NCBI GenBank assembly: GCA_028274465.1
Contig: CM051457.1
Coordinates: forward strand, 51,058,362 to 51,122,361
Reading direction: 5' to 3'
Origin: Plantago ovata
Taxonomy: Eukaryota > Streptophyta > Magnoliopsida > Lamiales > Plantaginaceae
Length of the DNA: 64,000 bases
Program-made: the position numbers and the translations under genes
The notes under the pieces: model-generated
The model's database searches: none
Told to the model about the DNA's origin: nothing
The model's input: the letters and a program-made list of their open reading frames with translations, nothing else
Part shown: one piece after another, positions 21,513-32,366 of the stretch
How the letters are laid out: each line of letters starts with the position of its first letter
How positions within the stretch are numbered: the stretch's first letter is position 1

Positions 21513-22864
21513 TGTTGGTCCCTTTAAACAATAAGAAAAGACTAGAGGGGGGGGGGAGGTGAATAGTTTTTTCAAACTTTTTGATGTTCAAACCTTTCTC
21601 AGAGAGTGCTTATTACTTTTCAGTAATGAGTTTGTTGGTACTTAACTTTCTCAGCAAGTGCTGATTACATTTCAGTAATGAGTTTGCTGATACTTAAACA
21701 TAGAGTGCAAAAGTCTTTTACAATAAGTACTTTTATCAGAGAGCTAGTTTCAGCAAGTGAGCAGAGTAACAAAGTATGATATACGTAACTTGCTGAAAAC
21801 TAAGTGTAGTAAAGTAAATCACACAAACACTTTTATAATGGTATTTGAGAGTGGCGTAATCTCTCAACTAACCCACTTTGTCCTTTATAGGACTGAATCC
21901 ACTATGATATGATATGAGGTTCCTTACAAATCCTATCACTAATGATTCTCAGAAACCAAAGCACACTTGCCTTGTTTCCAACCTAAACTAGAGAACTGTA
22001 ACCTTGTTCTCCACCAAACGTGGGATTATAATCAGCAACACTTTGCTTGATTAATTCCCTCTGAATTTCACGCCTGTAAAGGGTGTTTATCAGTTAGAGA
22101 GGTTTGGGATGAGATGACTTGAGTATAACTTTTCAGCTATAACAAGTTATCTAAAGAAACACAACTTGAAATAATTTGCAGTAAGCAAGTTTGTTGTTTC
22201 TGGTGTCAAGACTTGTTCTTGTTCCAAAGAAAGAACCCTTAACTAATTTCTTAGCCGTGAATGTTCTACTTCTTCACAAGTAGTTTTTGTTTCAAGCTTA
22301 AGTCTTGGAACGGATCAATAGGCAGTAAAGAGTAGAGAAGGATTTGAGTGTTTAAAGCACAAGTGAGAGTTTGATCACATTGTTGACACACCTTCTATCT
22401 TGCATGATGACCTCTATTTATAGTGTCTCAAGGGATCCATTAGAATTTCAAATTCTAAGGCTTTGTACCTTAAGATGTCACTATCTTGCTTTTGTACTTT
22501 CAACAGCGTTCTTCATTTGTCTTCTTGTCTTCATGTTCTTTGCGTGCCTACTTTGCATTTAATGTTCTTTTGAATCAAATTCAAATATGAAAGTTGGAGC
22601 CAAAATGCAAGTACTCTTCAGCAAGGAGGTCACATATGTTGTCAGCAAGTGGCCAGTCTCAGTTTCAGCAAGCACAACCTACTCTGTTATATAGATTTTC
22701 ACTTATGCAAGTTGTTGCTGAGATTCTCACTTTCTGAAGCAACATGTGCCTTTGTAGATACCTTTCTCAGAATTTTTCTAAGTCTTCAGTCTTCGAATCT
22801 TCAACTTTCTGAGCGGTTCTAGGTCTTCAATAGTTCGTTTGTAAAACAAAGTACATCATCAACA
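21513..22864 (-). repeat. Sirevirus LTR
   Basis: On the minus strand it starts TGTTGATGATG and ends ACCAACA (1352 bp), with TGTTG/CAACA inverted ends. A TATA box TATAAATA lies at 22415-22422. A tandem duplication of about 55 bp lies at about 21597-21703. The 8-mer TCAGCAAG or its complement recurs through the LTR. It is the 5' LTR of the gag to its left. It may also be the 3' LTR of the env-like copy to its right, but no clear polypurine tract precedes it on that side. Confidence 0.85.
22415..22422 (-). promoter_or_regulatory. TATA box of the Sirevirus LTR
   Basis: TATAAATA followed by GAGG. A very similar ACTATAAATA motif precedes the env-like gene at 37857-37864. Confidence 0.6.
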
Positions 22865-23011
22865 AACTTAAGAACCTAACTAGTACTACACTAAGTCTTT
22901 CAGCAAACGTTCCTCTTTTACAATGTCCTTAAAATTCTAAATTCCTATGGACCTTAAGAGTACTAGTTACTGGACTTTCCTTAATTTAGCATGGTTAATT
23001 GCTCATCATAA

Positions 23012-23875
23012 TTACAAGTTTCCGAACACTTTGTAGCTTGTTTTTGTGTATTGTACACCTAAGCCAACATCTTTACGGGTTTCTCTCTTTTTCTCTTCTT
23101 GTTCTTTAGCCCTTCTTTCCCTTCTTCTTTGCTTTGAGTTACTTATAGAGTTCCTTGCTGAAGAACTTGAGGAAACCAAGTTGGTAGTGCCAGATATAGT
23201 CTTGGCAGAAAGGGGCTTAGCTTTTATAGCCTGAGCTATGGTTTGGTCATCATCATTTTCATAACCATCTTCATTTCCTTGATGATTGTCAGGTTTGACA
23301 GAATTCTGGAGTATCAGCAACAATTTTTCTCATTTTTGGATTTGTTGAACTTCTCTCAGAATCTGTTTCAGCTCTTCTTTTGGAACTTTGCGTTGTTTCA
23401 ACAAGAGGTTCTTTTGTAGGCAGTCCAGGCAATTTCATCAGCAAGGGGGAGGGAGCAGTAGGAGTCAAATCCTTTAAGCTCTTCTTTTGAAAGTGAGGTG
23501 TATCTTCCCCCTTAGACATGGATTGCAAACCATCAAAACTATGAGTTGAGAAGAACTCATTGCAATTTTCAGCAAGCTTGTGCAAACTGTTGTAGTGTTC
23601 AACCATGTCTTGATGAAGTTGGTTTGTTTAGGATAATTCAACCTTTCTCATCTTCAAATTTTCTTCAGCCCTTTTGGCGTCAGCAACCTTCTGTTCCATG
23701 ATGGATTGGGCCTTTTTCAAAGCATTTTTGCCAATTTTAAGAGCTTGACTTGCTTCTTTCACATAGCTTCTGTGTTGTAGACTTACATCAGCTTGAGCTA
23801 GAGTGAGACTTGTTGTACGTCTCAGCAAGACAGTTAAGACCTTTTCCACGTTGAAGGGTTTTTCAGCCAGTAACT
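23012..23875 (-). pseudogene. Env-like gene, 3' part (downstream of the D1 insertion)
   Basis: This continues the gene at 33770-37707 after element D1. The frame crosses the insertion site exactly: the sequence ending GAGGAGTTA at 33770 continues as CTGGCTGAA at 23870. It encodes a long charged helix likely to be a coiled coil (from about 23850 to 23640), then a stop, then further frames with KLPGLPTKEPL and a basic RRRERRAKEQEEKKRE segment near the end (about 23060-23110). Several frameshifts are present. I recognise no catalytic motif. 22865-23011 shows nothing I can identify. Confidence 0.6.
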
Positions 23876-25275
23876 TGATGATGTCGTTTTTCACCAATTA
23901 AATTTGTTTTAAAAGCCTAAGAACACTTATCACTACACAAACTAGAGTGCAATGGCAAGTTGTCCCCGAGTGTCGTTCTCTCGGGACCTAACGTGGCGTT
24001 GCTTGAGGTTTTTGCAAGTAATTTCAGTCAACGAATTCAAATGTTTAGAGAATCGTTTCCTTTGAACAATAGCAACGAGAAATCAGATTTATGTAAACAA
24101 GTTTGGAAAACGGTTGGTGGTAGAAATCAAATACACATGCATGGGTTACGAATATGCTCACAAGTTCAGTGCGTAGAACCTTCGATCAAGTCTGCTAAGC
24201 AACTCGTCTAGGCAAATTTAAGACACACATCATGAAAGATCACTATCAATAATTTAGAGGTGCTTGTCACCAACACCATTTATCTAGCATGCTGCAAATC
24301 TCTAACATACAATCCTATAGCTTTCATTGACCAAGAGTTTGTCACTATACTCAATTCGAATATATTTTATAGGCAACTACGAATCATATGAAGGGATTTT
24401 CAGCAAGATTGAATCACAATCTCATGTAAGCATAAGCATAACCCATAGCATGCATATTCTACATTCTACCACCAACACAAAAGATTTAGCTACTCATATT
24501 CATCAACATAGACATCAATTCATATGAATAATAATTGGAATACATCATATCAAACTACAAGACAAGAGAGTGATATAAGTTACCACCAAAGCTGTCACTA
24601 ATCGGTGGAAATCTAAGAAAACCTCTCCGTAGATGATTACAAAGGATGAATCCCAATCAAAACCTTGAATCCCAAGCTAAAATACAAAGAAATTTGAATA
24701 TTCTCTGAGTTTTGGGGCTTAGGAGCTCTACAAAACGAAGTTACAGCTCAAAAGATATTCAAAAAATGATCAAAGATCAGATCTAAGAAGGAAAATCCGA
24801 AAACGTAACCGCTGCCAAGCGGACCGCTTGGAGAAGCCAAGCGGAGCGCTTGGCAAGCGAAGCGCTTCGGGCACTCCAAGCGCTTCGCTTGGCTTCTGTG
24901 CCAAAGCTCCTGGAATTTGAAACGGAGCGCTTCACTATTCCAGGCGCTTAGCTTGGCTCCTGGGCAGATTTTTGTCTTCAAACTCAATCGTTTTGCCATG
25001 ACCCTCGGGTGCCTTGGACTCATCCTTCTCGATGCTTATTGATACTCAAACACTTACGAACAAGCCACGGAGATTGGGGAACTTCAACGGGGCCATCTTT
25101 TCCATCAAAAAGGCTCGTTTTTAGCTCCAAAAACGCCGTTTCGTACCTAAGTGCCTGAAAATGCAGAAAACACAAAACGTGACACAATTCTACAAAACTA
25201 ACCAAAAAACAAGGCTAGAAGATAGCAAAAGAAGGTGAAAAAGACAAGATGAACGCGTAAAAAATACGTTCATCA
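23876..25275 (-). repeat. 3' LTR of D1
   Basis: On the plus strand it runs TGATGATGTCG to CGTTCATCA. Palindromes of the CCAAGCGGACCGCTTGG type fill 24815-24965. The long frames within it (e.g. 24748-25023) are read-through of these palindromes. Confidence 0.94.
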
Positions 25276-27358
25276 AACTCCCCAAACCAAACCTTTGCTT
25301 GTCCTCAAGCAACAAACTAACCTAAATGCAACACAAAAGGAGTCTCATGCCAAGTAAAGTGAACTAATCTATTGAATCTACCAAATGCTTATGAACAAGA
25401 CCAAATGAGCATGACATGCAAATAGGTTGAAGTATGCCTCGATTGCGAATATACACATTCTCAAGTGCACTTGGTTAAACAAAGGAGTCTCTCGTAACAT
25501 CTTCTACCTGGACCTGGTCAGTGACGACACAATGATGCATGTTATCATACTACAATTGCCCCGTGCCTATGAAACCGAGGGCTTACTTCTGTTCACCAAG
25601 CGAGACTTTTCCTCAAGAGAGGGCGAACCAATACTGGCTCTCATCAAACGAAAGAGGGTTCCCTTAGAAAGATAACACTCCCCTATTCTACCCAGACTCT
25701 CAAAGAATGAGTCTCCTTCAACCACTTCTTGAATAGCAAGACGAGGGTGGTCAAGAACAGGCCTTGGACAAAGGCGACACGAAACGAAAGATAGAATTTA
25801 CAACTCGACACTTCACAAGAACAAAATATTTACATGACACTTGACACTACGAGACTGCTTTTGGCTTGCAACGACCCTTCTTTTGCTTTTGGGTCTTATT
25901 CTTTATTTTCCCCCTTTTTTTCTTTTCTCTTTTTTTATTTTCTTTTTTTCTTTTCTCCCTTTTTTTTTCTTCTTTTCTTTTTCTCTTTCTCTTTTTTTTT
26001 TTTTATAAAGGAGCAAGCAGCAGTACTAAGTGTCAAAAACACCTCCCCAAACCTATTCGAGAGAATAGGTTTGAGCACAAAGACGAAAAGGAAAAAGGAA
26101 AGACTCTTTACAAAGACACCTCCCCAAACCTATTCGAAAGAATAGGTTGGGACACAAAACAAAAAGAAAAAGAAAAAGGAAACTTTACAACGACTCAAAG
26201 GCGAAAGACAAGATCAACGAAGCAACCCCCTCCCCAAACCTATTCGATAGAATAGGTTTGATACAAGGAATCGCACACCTCACACTACCTCCTTCCTAGG
26301 CATTTGGCAATCTCAAATCGAGGTGAAGAACTTGTCGCCTCTTACGTACATAATTACACGGGTTACAACCATAGACTCTAACATGCATCATTTCATAAGG
26401 CCATTGCGAACCGCAGCAGAAGAAACACCACTCAAGGTGATGTCGAGACTACTAAGCTTAACTAGTGCACATGCGAATGTGACAAACCAAGCGAGACAAG
26501 CCTTAAACTACTTGCAAAGTGATGCAACATATGATCAATGGCCATAAACACTTAGTCTACTCAATAAAAAAGTTCAAAATACTTGGCAATAAACTCCACA
26601 CACAACAACGTGCAACAACTAATCTAGGGATGATATGCATGCAAAAAATTTGAAAAAAAAAAAACACGACAAATCACATGAACTTGAGTAAAATCAGGCA
26701 TGCACGAACCACACAAGCATATAGTACTGAAAATCCAATACCCCCTCCCCAAACCTAAACTTTTGCTCGTCCTCGAGCAAAGAAAAGTTGAAAGAAAAGG
26801 AAAAATTGGATTGAAAGTACACTTCCCAGAGATAAAGGTTCGTGTCCAATCTCCTATATATGAGTAGTACCTGAAAGGACTCAAGAAACAAGTGAAAACG
26901 GGTGCGCAAAGGTGAGAAGAATGGAAAAACAAGGAAAATCTGGGTACAGGGTCCAAGCGGACCGCTTGGCGGGAGCCAAGCGGTTCGCTTGGCCAAGTGG
27001 GGCTCTTGGGAGGCTCCAGGCGCTCCGCTTGAATTTCCAGGAAGTTGCAAAACTTCCGGGAATTTGAAGCGGACCGCTTGGCCCTTCCAGGCGCTTCGCT
27101 TGGCCCTGTTTCCAGATTTTTGATGTTTTTCCTCTCTTAATCACCCTAGGCACCAAGACAAAAACTAAACTAAACTAATCACGACAAAAGGCACACAGCC
27201 ACAACTACAAAAGCAAATAAAGAGTACAGGAGTCAAAAGTCATAGCATCATACAACCAAATCGAATTAAAAGAGTTTCAACCAACAATAGTAAACGAGCC
27301 AAAATAACGATAATATACAAATACTACCGATAAATGTGGCCCCTGTCGGCTGGTGTCT
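25276..27358 (-). other. Non-coding 3' internal region of D1
   Basis: No convincing gene. From the LTR inward it holds a G-rich polypurine run with a TTGCTTG hairpin (about 25276-25314), the conserved blocks seen in all A and D elements, a pyrimidine tract on this strand (25905-26005), three hairpins at 26049-26072, 26127-26148 and 26236-26259, a further hairpin TTTGCTCGTCCTCGAGCAAA at 26761-26780, and a palindrome cluster at 26956-27112. Phe-rich frames at 25834-26255 are translations of the pyrimidine tract. Confidence 0.75.
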
Positions 27359-28669
27359 CTAGGAGTAGGGGTCGTCGGGGGTGTTAGGAAAGTCACTCCC
27401 ACTACCACCGGTCAGATCATGGAAAGGGTACCCCGGAATTCTGCGAGCTAAGGCATCATAGCGGTTCATCGTCTCCTCCTGGTGGGCTCTCCAACGCCTA
27501 GTGTCCTCTGCTCGAGCGGCCTCCCAACGCTGATCTACACGCCCCTGGTAATCATCCCAACGCTGCTCCTCCATCACACGGAAGTCCTCCCACCTCTTGA
27601 CTTCGCGCTCCTCAAATCCCCGGAATTGGGTCGACTGAGCCTCCAACATGGTGGTTTGGAAGCTACCAAACTGATCGACCAAGATCTGGTTGAACCCCGA
27701 GAAGTCGAAGCTTCCTTGTCCGGTCGTAGGCGGAGGTGGAGGAGGTCTCACATGGCGCGTAACTCTCGGTGGCATAGGTTCTCCTTGCTGAGTGCACCAA
27801 GCCCCGTGCATCTCATTGTACGTATCAATGGTGATGGACTTCTTCGGCTTCTTGTCCAGCACGAGGTCGGGAACTCCGGCCTCCTTGCACATGGCCGTGA
27901 TCAAGTTACCAAAGGCAAGCTTCCGGTTGGCATTACGGCGGCGCTTGAATTCCTCGAAGATGACGACGCCAGGAGTGAGAGGCAAATCATGCAAGAGAGC
28001 ATGGACTAGGACTCCGTAATAGGACTGAACCTCGGAATCATGTGTGCTAGGGATCAAATTGGCTTGAACGAACTTCAGCATCATCCTTGCCTCGAAGGTG
28101 AGATCGTTGTGGCGCAAAATCTGGGGTGGCTCATCAGGCAATTCATAATCGTCCACGGTAATGCCATTCAGGACCTCCATGGGGTAGTGATCAGACTCCC
28201 TGTCGTAGACATAGAGCTCCGCGGGATCAAATCTCTCGTGGATTTCAGGCCGGCGGTTTGGATCCCGCGTCAGTGGCCTACCCAATCGCATGATGAAGCT
28301 AGTGATGCTCAAAGGAGTAAACTCGACCCCAACACCGCGGACGGGGACCTCACTGGTCCGTTCATTGTAGTACATGAAGGCAATGTAGAAATCCTCCACT
28401 ACCGCGTGGTCCCAATTTGGCATGACCTCGCCATAGTACTTCCAGCCTCGCTCAGTAATGAGCTTGTTGAGCTCTCTGGCGCCATCCAACGCGCTCTCCC
28501 CAGCTGTGAAGCGAATGCTCCTCTCGGAAATGTATGTGTGCTTGTGGGCATGGAAATTCGCTTCGAATTGCCTTGCCCTCCCTGATTGGCGATGCTCGCC
28601 GGGTGCGGCCATTTGTTGGGCACTCGAGGTCCCTTCTCCCCTTGATCTCTTGGATCTTCTTGATGCCAT
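27359..28669 (-). CDS. D1 ORF3: plant-transposon-protein-like domain plus hendecad coiled coil, intact
   Basis: An intact frame of 436 residues from the ATG at 28667-28669 (MASRRSKRSRGE). Residues about 50-270 fit the putative plant transposon protein domain: GWKYYGEV, VVEDFYIAF, VPVRGVGVEFTPLSI, ARMMLKFVQANLIP, and LAFGNLITAMCKEAGVP near the end. A Pro run (309-314) then leads to a tail with Arg-aromatic pairs spaced exactly 11 residues apart (359, 370, 381, 392, 403), a hendecad pattern expected to form a helical coiled coil. The N-terminus is basic. It occupies the env-like position of Athila elements. Role unknown. A leader with a possible intron precedes it. D2 carries a very different version. 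Confidence 0.8.
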   Translation of the reverse strand: MASRRSKRSRGEGTSSAQQMAAPGEHRQSGRARQFEANFHAHKHTYISERSIRFTAGESALDGARELNKLITERGWKYYGEVMPNWDHAVVEDFYIAFMYYNERTSEVPVRGVGVEFTPLSITSFIMRLGRPLTRDPNRRPEIHERFDPAELYVYDRESDHYPMEVLNGITVDDYELPDEPPQILRHNDLTFEARMMLKFVQANLIPSTHDSEVQSYYGVLVHALLHDLPLTPGVVIFEEFKRRRNANRKLAFGNLITAMCKEAGVPDLVLDKKPKKSITIDTYNEMHGAWCTQQGEPMPPRVTRHVRPPPPPPTTGQGSFDFSGFNQILVDQFGSFQTTMLEAQSTQFRGFEEREVKRWEDFRVMEEQRWDDYQGRVDQRWEAARAEDTRRWRAHQEETMNRYDALARRIPGYPFHDLTGGSGSDFPNTPDDPYS

Positions 28670-28674
28670 TGTAC

Positions 28675-29298
28675 CTAGAAGAATCTTGTTAGATAACTTC
28701 AAGAGACAATGAGACTTAGACTCTTATACTACTATCAAACAATCTACTTCTACTCTAGGACAAGCATACGTTCTTCGTTTAAAACGAGTCATAACGCAAC
28801 AAGTCGACTCTTAGACGTCAAAACTCACTCAAGTAATCTCATGGTGAGTTTGAAGGCTTGCTAAAGTTCATATGAAAAAATCGAGAAGCTTTAACACTTC
28901 GTTACGATAAATCCATACGAATCTAAACCAAGCAAACAAACTCTCCAATTAAATTACCCAGCCAATCCAACACATTCTCATGCAAACACAACATCACCAT
29001 AATCATAACATAACTTAAATTCAAGGCTAACAATCATCAAACAATTACATAGCAAAAATTCGAATCATAACATAACTCAAATTCAAAGCTAACAATCATC
29101 AAACAATTACATAACGAAAATTCGAGCACTAGAGTTCATCATAAATCAATAGGAGCAAAATTCGAATTTAGACATCACATCTAGTAAGAAACATGCTCAA
29201 TAATCATTATCAAACTCTAATTCACCAATGCATAACACAATTGAAGCTAATTAAGATAAAATCCCAAATTCAAGAAAGTTAGGGTTCATGAGAGGTAC
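28675..29298 (-). other. Candidate leader intron upstream of D1 ORF3
   Basis: The donor reads AAAG|GTAC at 29298 and the acceptor TTCTTCTAG ends at 28675, six bases before the ATG. The stretch is AT-rich, has no long frame and matches 43417-43979 in D2. It contains a tandem duplication of 62 bp (29001-29062 and 29063-29124) that is single in D2. Splicing is inferred from sequence only. Confidence 0.5.
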
Positions 29299-29504
29299 CT
29301 TTGATTCCTTGTTATGGATGCTTCAAACGTGAAATTTGATCGGTTTAAATGATAGAGGAGGTGATGGGATTTGTAAAATGCACAAGATTGCAAGAATTGG
29401 TGGAGAATTGAGAGAGATTGAGATTTTTGGGGTGCAAAAATCGACAAAGGAGGAAGAAAACGAAGTGGGAGGCTTTGAATCTCAAGTGCCCCGCTTGCTT
29501 CCTT

Positions 29505-29745
29505 AAGGAAAGCCAAGCGAAGCGCTTGGGTGTCCCAAGCGAAGCGCTTGGCAAGCGGTCCGCTTGGGCACTCCCAAGCGCTCCACTTGGATTTCCAGTA
29601 GGAATTTTCATTCCTACTGGAAATTCAAGCGGACTGCTTGGGCGAGCCAAGCGCTTCGCTTGGATTTCCAGTAAGAATGGGATTCTTACTGGAAATCCAA
29701 GCGGACCGCTTGGGCTGTCCAAGCGGTTCGCTTGGGACCTGAAGC
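29505..29745. repeat. Palindrome cluster between D1 protease and ORF3
   Basis: Several palindromes of the CCAAGCG-NNN-CGCTTGG type, spaced by a larger inverted repeat ATTTCCAGT...ACTGGAAAT. The D2 counterpart is 42976-43220. Confidence 0.85.
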
Positions 29746-29856
29746 TCCCAAATCTATTTTTTTTCAACTTTGGCTAAATTTTCACCCCAAAAAACTTGTC
29801 TAAACAACGAAACAAAATTTAAACGTGCTTCTAATCTACATGCAATTACCTACAAC

Positions 29857-29874
29857 CTCGGGTTGCCTCCCGAT
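29857..29874 (-). other. AGGCAA-loop hairpin after D1 protease
   Basis: On the minus strand CGGG-AGGCAA-CCCG with extended arms lies shortly after the protease stop. Counterparts are at 42841-42858 (D2), 16558-16575 (A2) and 52624-52642 (A3). Confidence 0.65.
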
Positions 29875-29916
29875 AAGCGCCTTCGTTTAAAAGTCGTTGG
29901 CTCGACTCATCTTAGC

Positions 29917-32223
29917 TCATGCGGGATCAATTTTGCATCGGGTACTAAACTTCCCCGTCCAAGTGCTCTTCAAAGCACTAAGTCCCTCCACATCTTGACG
30001 AACATAAAGAGGACCAAAGAATCCTACAAGTTCGTTAGTATCAACATAAGCACATGAATTAACTATGGCTCGCAACGTATGTTGCTTGCCATTTACCTCG
30101 AAGCTACATGTACGACGGTACATGTCTATCACCATATGTACTTTGTTGATGAAGGCTCTACCCAAAAGAACCACATCCTTGAGCTTTGCGGAGGATGTAG
30201 GCATGACGATGAAGTTCGTCTTGACCTCTACACCGGCGACTCTTACCACTAGATTTTCGATCACACCCAATGGCTTCTTCATAGACCCATCCGCCAATTG
30301 CACCATGCACTTCATTGGTCTTAAGCCAGACAAACCCGAATCTTGGTACACGTTCAAAGGTATGACATTCACACCCGCTCCCGTGTCTAGAGTTGCCACT
30401 ATTCCATCCTTTTTTCCCAAGCCGATTTCCACATCAAATCTCTCTTGAATAGGCTCTTCCACCATATCCACCAACTCATCCTCAGACGATGAGTTTTCAT
30501 TCACTTCCTCAACTATCGCATCAGATTGTGCGACCACTTTCTCTTCCATAACTACCTTAGGAGTCTCAAGCTCCTCACTCACCTTGCAAGTTTCAGTTAC
30601 CTTACAACTTGGCACCTCAACTAGTGCATTGTCCCTCACAACCGTGATCTCCACGGGCAAATCAGTCACCATGGTTATGGCCATAGCCTTCTCCGTGTTT
30701 CCGGGAAACTTCCCTTGCTCTCTACTCGCCCCTCGATCTATAAGCTCTTATAGCTTCTTATGGAGGTTTCTACTACTAGCCTCAAGCTTCTCAAAGCGTT
30801 GATTGTTAGTAGCCTCATTACGATAGTAATGCTCCATGAATTTATTCGTCTTCATAACCAGATCATTGAGTGAAGAGACAAGAGGTGAAGGAAGCATCCC
30901 TCCACCTTGTGGTCCCGAACTAGCAACCTGAGGTGGAGGTGTAGGATTAGAAGGCGGTGCTCCTTCATACCAATTGTTCCCATAGCTGAGACGACTTCTA
31001 TCTTGATTAGGCCCATAGGCATTTTGATCCGAGTTATGAAAATAACCACGGTTTCCTTGATTCTGGTACCCTCCTCGGGGTCCACGGTTTTGTGGCCTCA
31101 CATTGCCATAACATTGCCCGTAGTTCACATCTCCAACTACTTGCTCTCCCTCAGCAGCATATACTTCTTGTCGGACATCGTTCGTGATGTATTGCTCTTT
31201 AGAAAATTCAGAACGGCATAAGTAGGCCGGGTGCCCATAGTTTTTGCACACACCACAAACATCCGTAGAAGGAGAAGGAACGCTTTGCCTCAAAGCTTGC
31301 TTCACTTCATGGGCAAACCCATCAAAGACATTTTGTTCCACTACTACCTTGGCCTCACCTCTTTGCTCCTTTTGGAGCACACGAGCCCTCACATTCCGGT
31401 TTTGAGAATTCCGGTACATCATGTCCAGCTTTACTTGGGCTTGAGAAGGAAGCAACTCCCCCATACTACCTCCACAAATACTATCCACTTGATATTGAAT
31501 CTCAGGATGTAAACCATTGTAAAAGAATTGGAGAAGCTGACCTTTATCATACCCGTTATGTGGGCATCGATGATGCAACCCCATGAAACGATCATAGGCC
31601 TCGTGGAAAGGCTCATCGTACCTCTGCTCGAAGGAGCTAATTTGGCTCTTCATAGCCATTGTCTTGGAAGCGGGGTAGTAACGCTCCATGAACTTGTCGA
31701 AACATAGATCCCATGTCGTCAAAGACCCGGCCTCCAAAGTATTGAGCCAAGCCTTTGCACGATCGCCTAGCCCCATTGAAAAGACCTTCATGCGGAGATC
31801 ATCATCCGTAACACCAGCTCCTGGTCGCCCAAGATGGAGAACAAACTTCTCGAGCTCATTCAAGTATCCTATCACGTCCTCATTAGCCATCCCATAGAAT
31901 TTGGGAAGTTGTTGGAACATGTGATTCTTGATCTCCAAGTTCCTGGTGGCATCATTGAGGACAATTCCTGGTCCTCTAGCCCCAACCGTAGGCTTAGTAA
32001 GTGTACGTATAGTTCTCTCCGCCATTTCACCTTCCAAGTAGACAGATTCAACAATCGGCTCCAAAAGATAAGAAGAAGACTCTTCCCGAATACCAGAAGT
32101 AAAAGCTCGAGATGCTACTCCTTCAAACTCAAGATTCAAATTCCTCCTTCTCCTTTGAAACAAACGATCGATCTCGTCTACAAAAGGTTCAATAATAGGT
32201 CCACCCGTTCGGGTTCTAGGCAT
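29917..32223 (-). pseudogene. gag: D1 gag-protease, single nonsense mutation
   Basis: One frame of 769 codons from the ATG at 32221-32223 (MPRTRTGGPI) to a stop at 29917. The Athila-like Retrotrans_gag core spans about residues 95-240 (AKAWLNTLEAGSLTTWD, RCPHNGYDKGQ). A CX2CX4HX4C zinc knuckle starts at Cys323 (CGVCKNYGH). The protease active site ATLDTGAG lies near residue 613, followed by VQLADGS and VVLLGRAF. A single TAA near 30750 replaces the CAA present in D2 and would separate gag from protease. I rejected the upstream hydrophobic extension because it starts at TTG and has no counterpart in A3. Confidence 0.9.
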
Positions 32224-32345
32224 GCACTCACCTGAAATACAAAATAGTGAGTATGTTAAGCAAAAAGAAACAAGAATAGAAATGAGACAAAGAAGAGATG
32301 TTGGCTGAAAAAACCAAAACAAAAACACCAACCAAAGGAGTTAAG

Positions 32346-32364
32346 TCCCCGGCAGCGGCGCCAA
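32346..32364 (-). promoter_or_regulatory. Primer binding site, tRNA-Asp type, D1
   Basis: On the minus strand TGGCGCCGCTGCCGGGGA, three bases from the 5' LTR. It matches the 3' end of plant tRNA-Asp with one change; D2 has the exact match. Confidence 0.88.
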
Positions 32365-32366
32365 AT

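Noticed and set aside
22371-22562. Short hydrophobic frame in the Sirevirus LTR
   Set aside because: It overlaps the TATA region of the LTR and has no conservation evidence.
24815-24965. CRISPR-like array of short palindromes
   Set aside because: No regular repeat-spacer pattern and no cas genes; the setting is a plant retrotransposon.
25834-26255. Phe-rich, membrane-like proteins (also 46038-46226, 49796-50065, 56633-56935)
   Set aside because: They are read-through of the conserved pyrimidine/purine tract and are not conserved as protein.
27482-28585. Plus-strand frames opposite D1 ORF3
   Set aside because: They are shadows of the minus-strand ORF3, which has the recognisable domain and the ATG.
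32224-32331. Hydrophobic, signal-like N-terminal extension of gag (also 40384-40491)
   Set aside because: The upstream start is TTG, not ATG; A3 has no counterpart, and the ATG giving MPRTRTGG matches the A3 gag start MPHTRSRG. It is more likely leader sequence.
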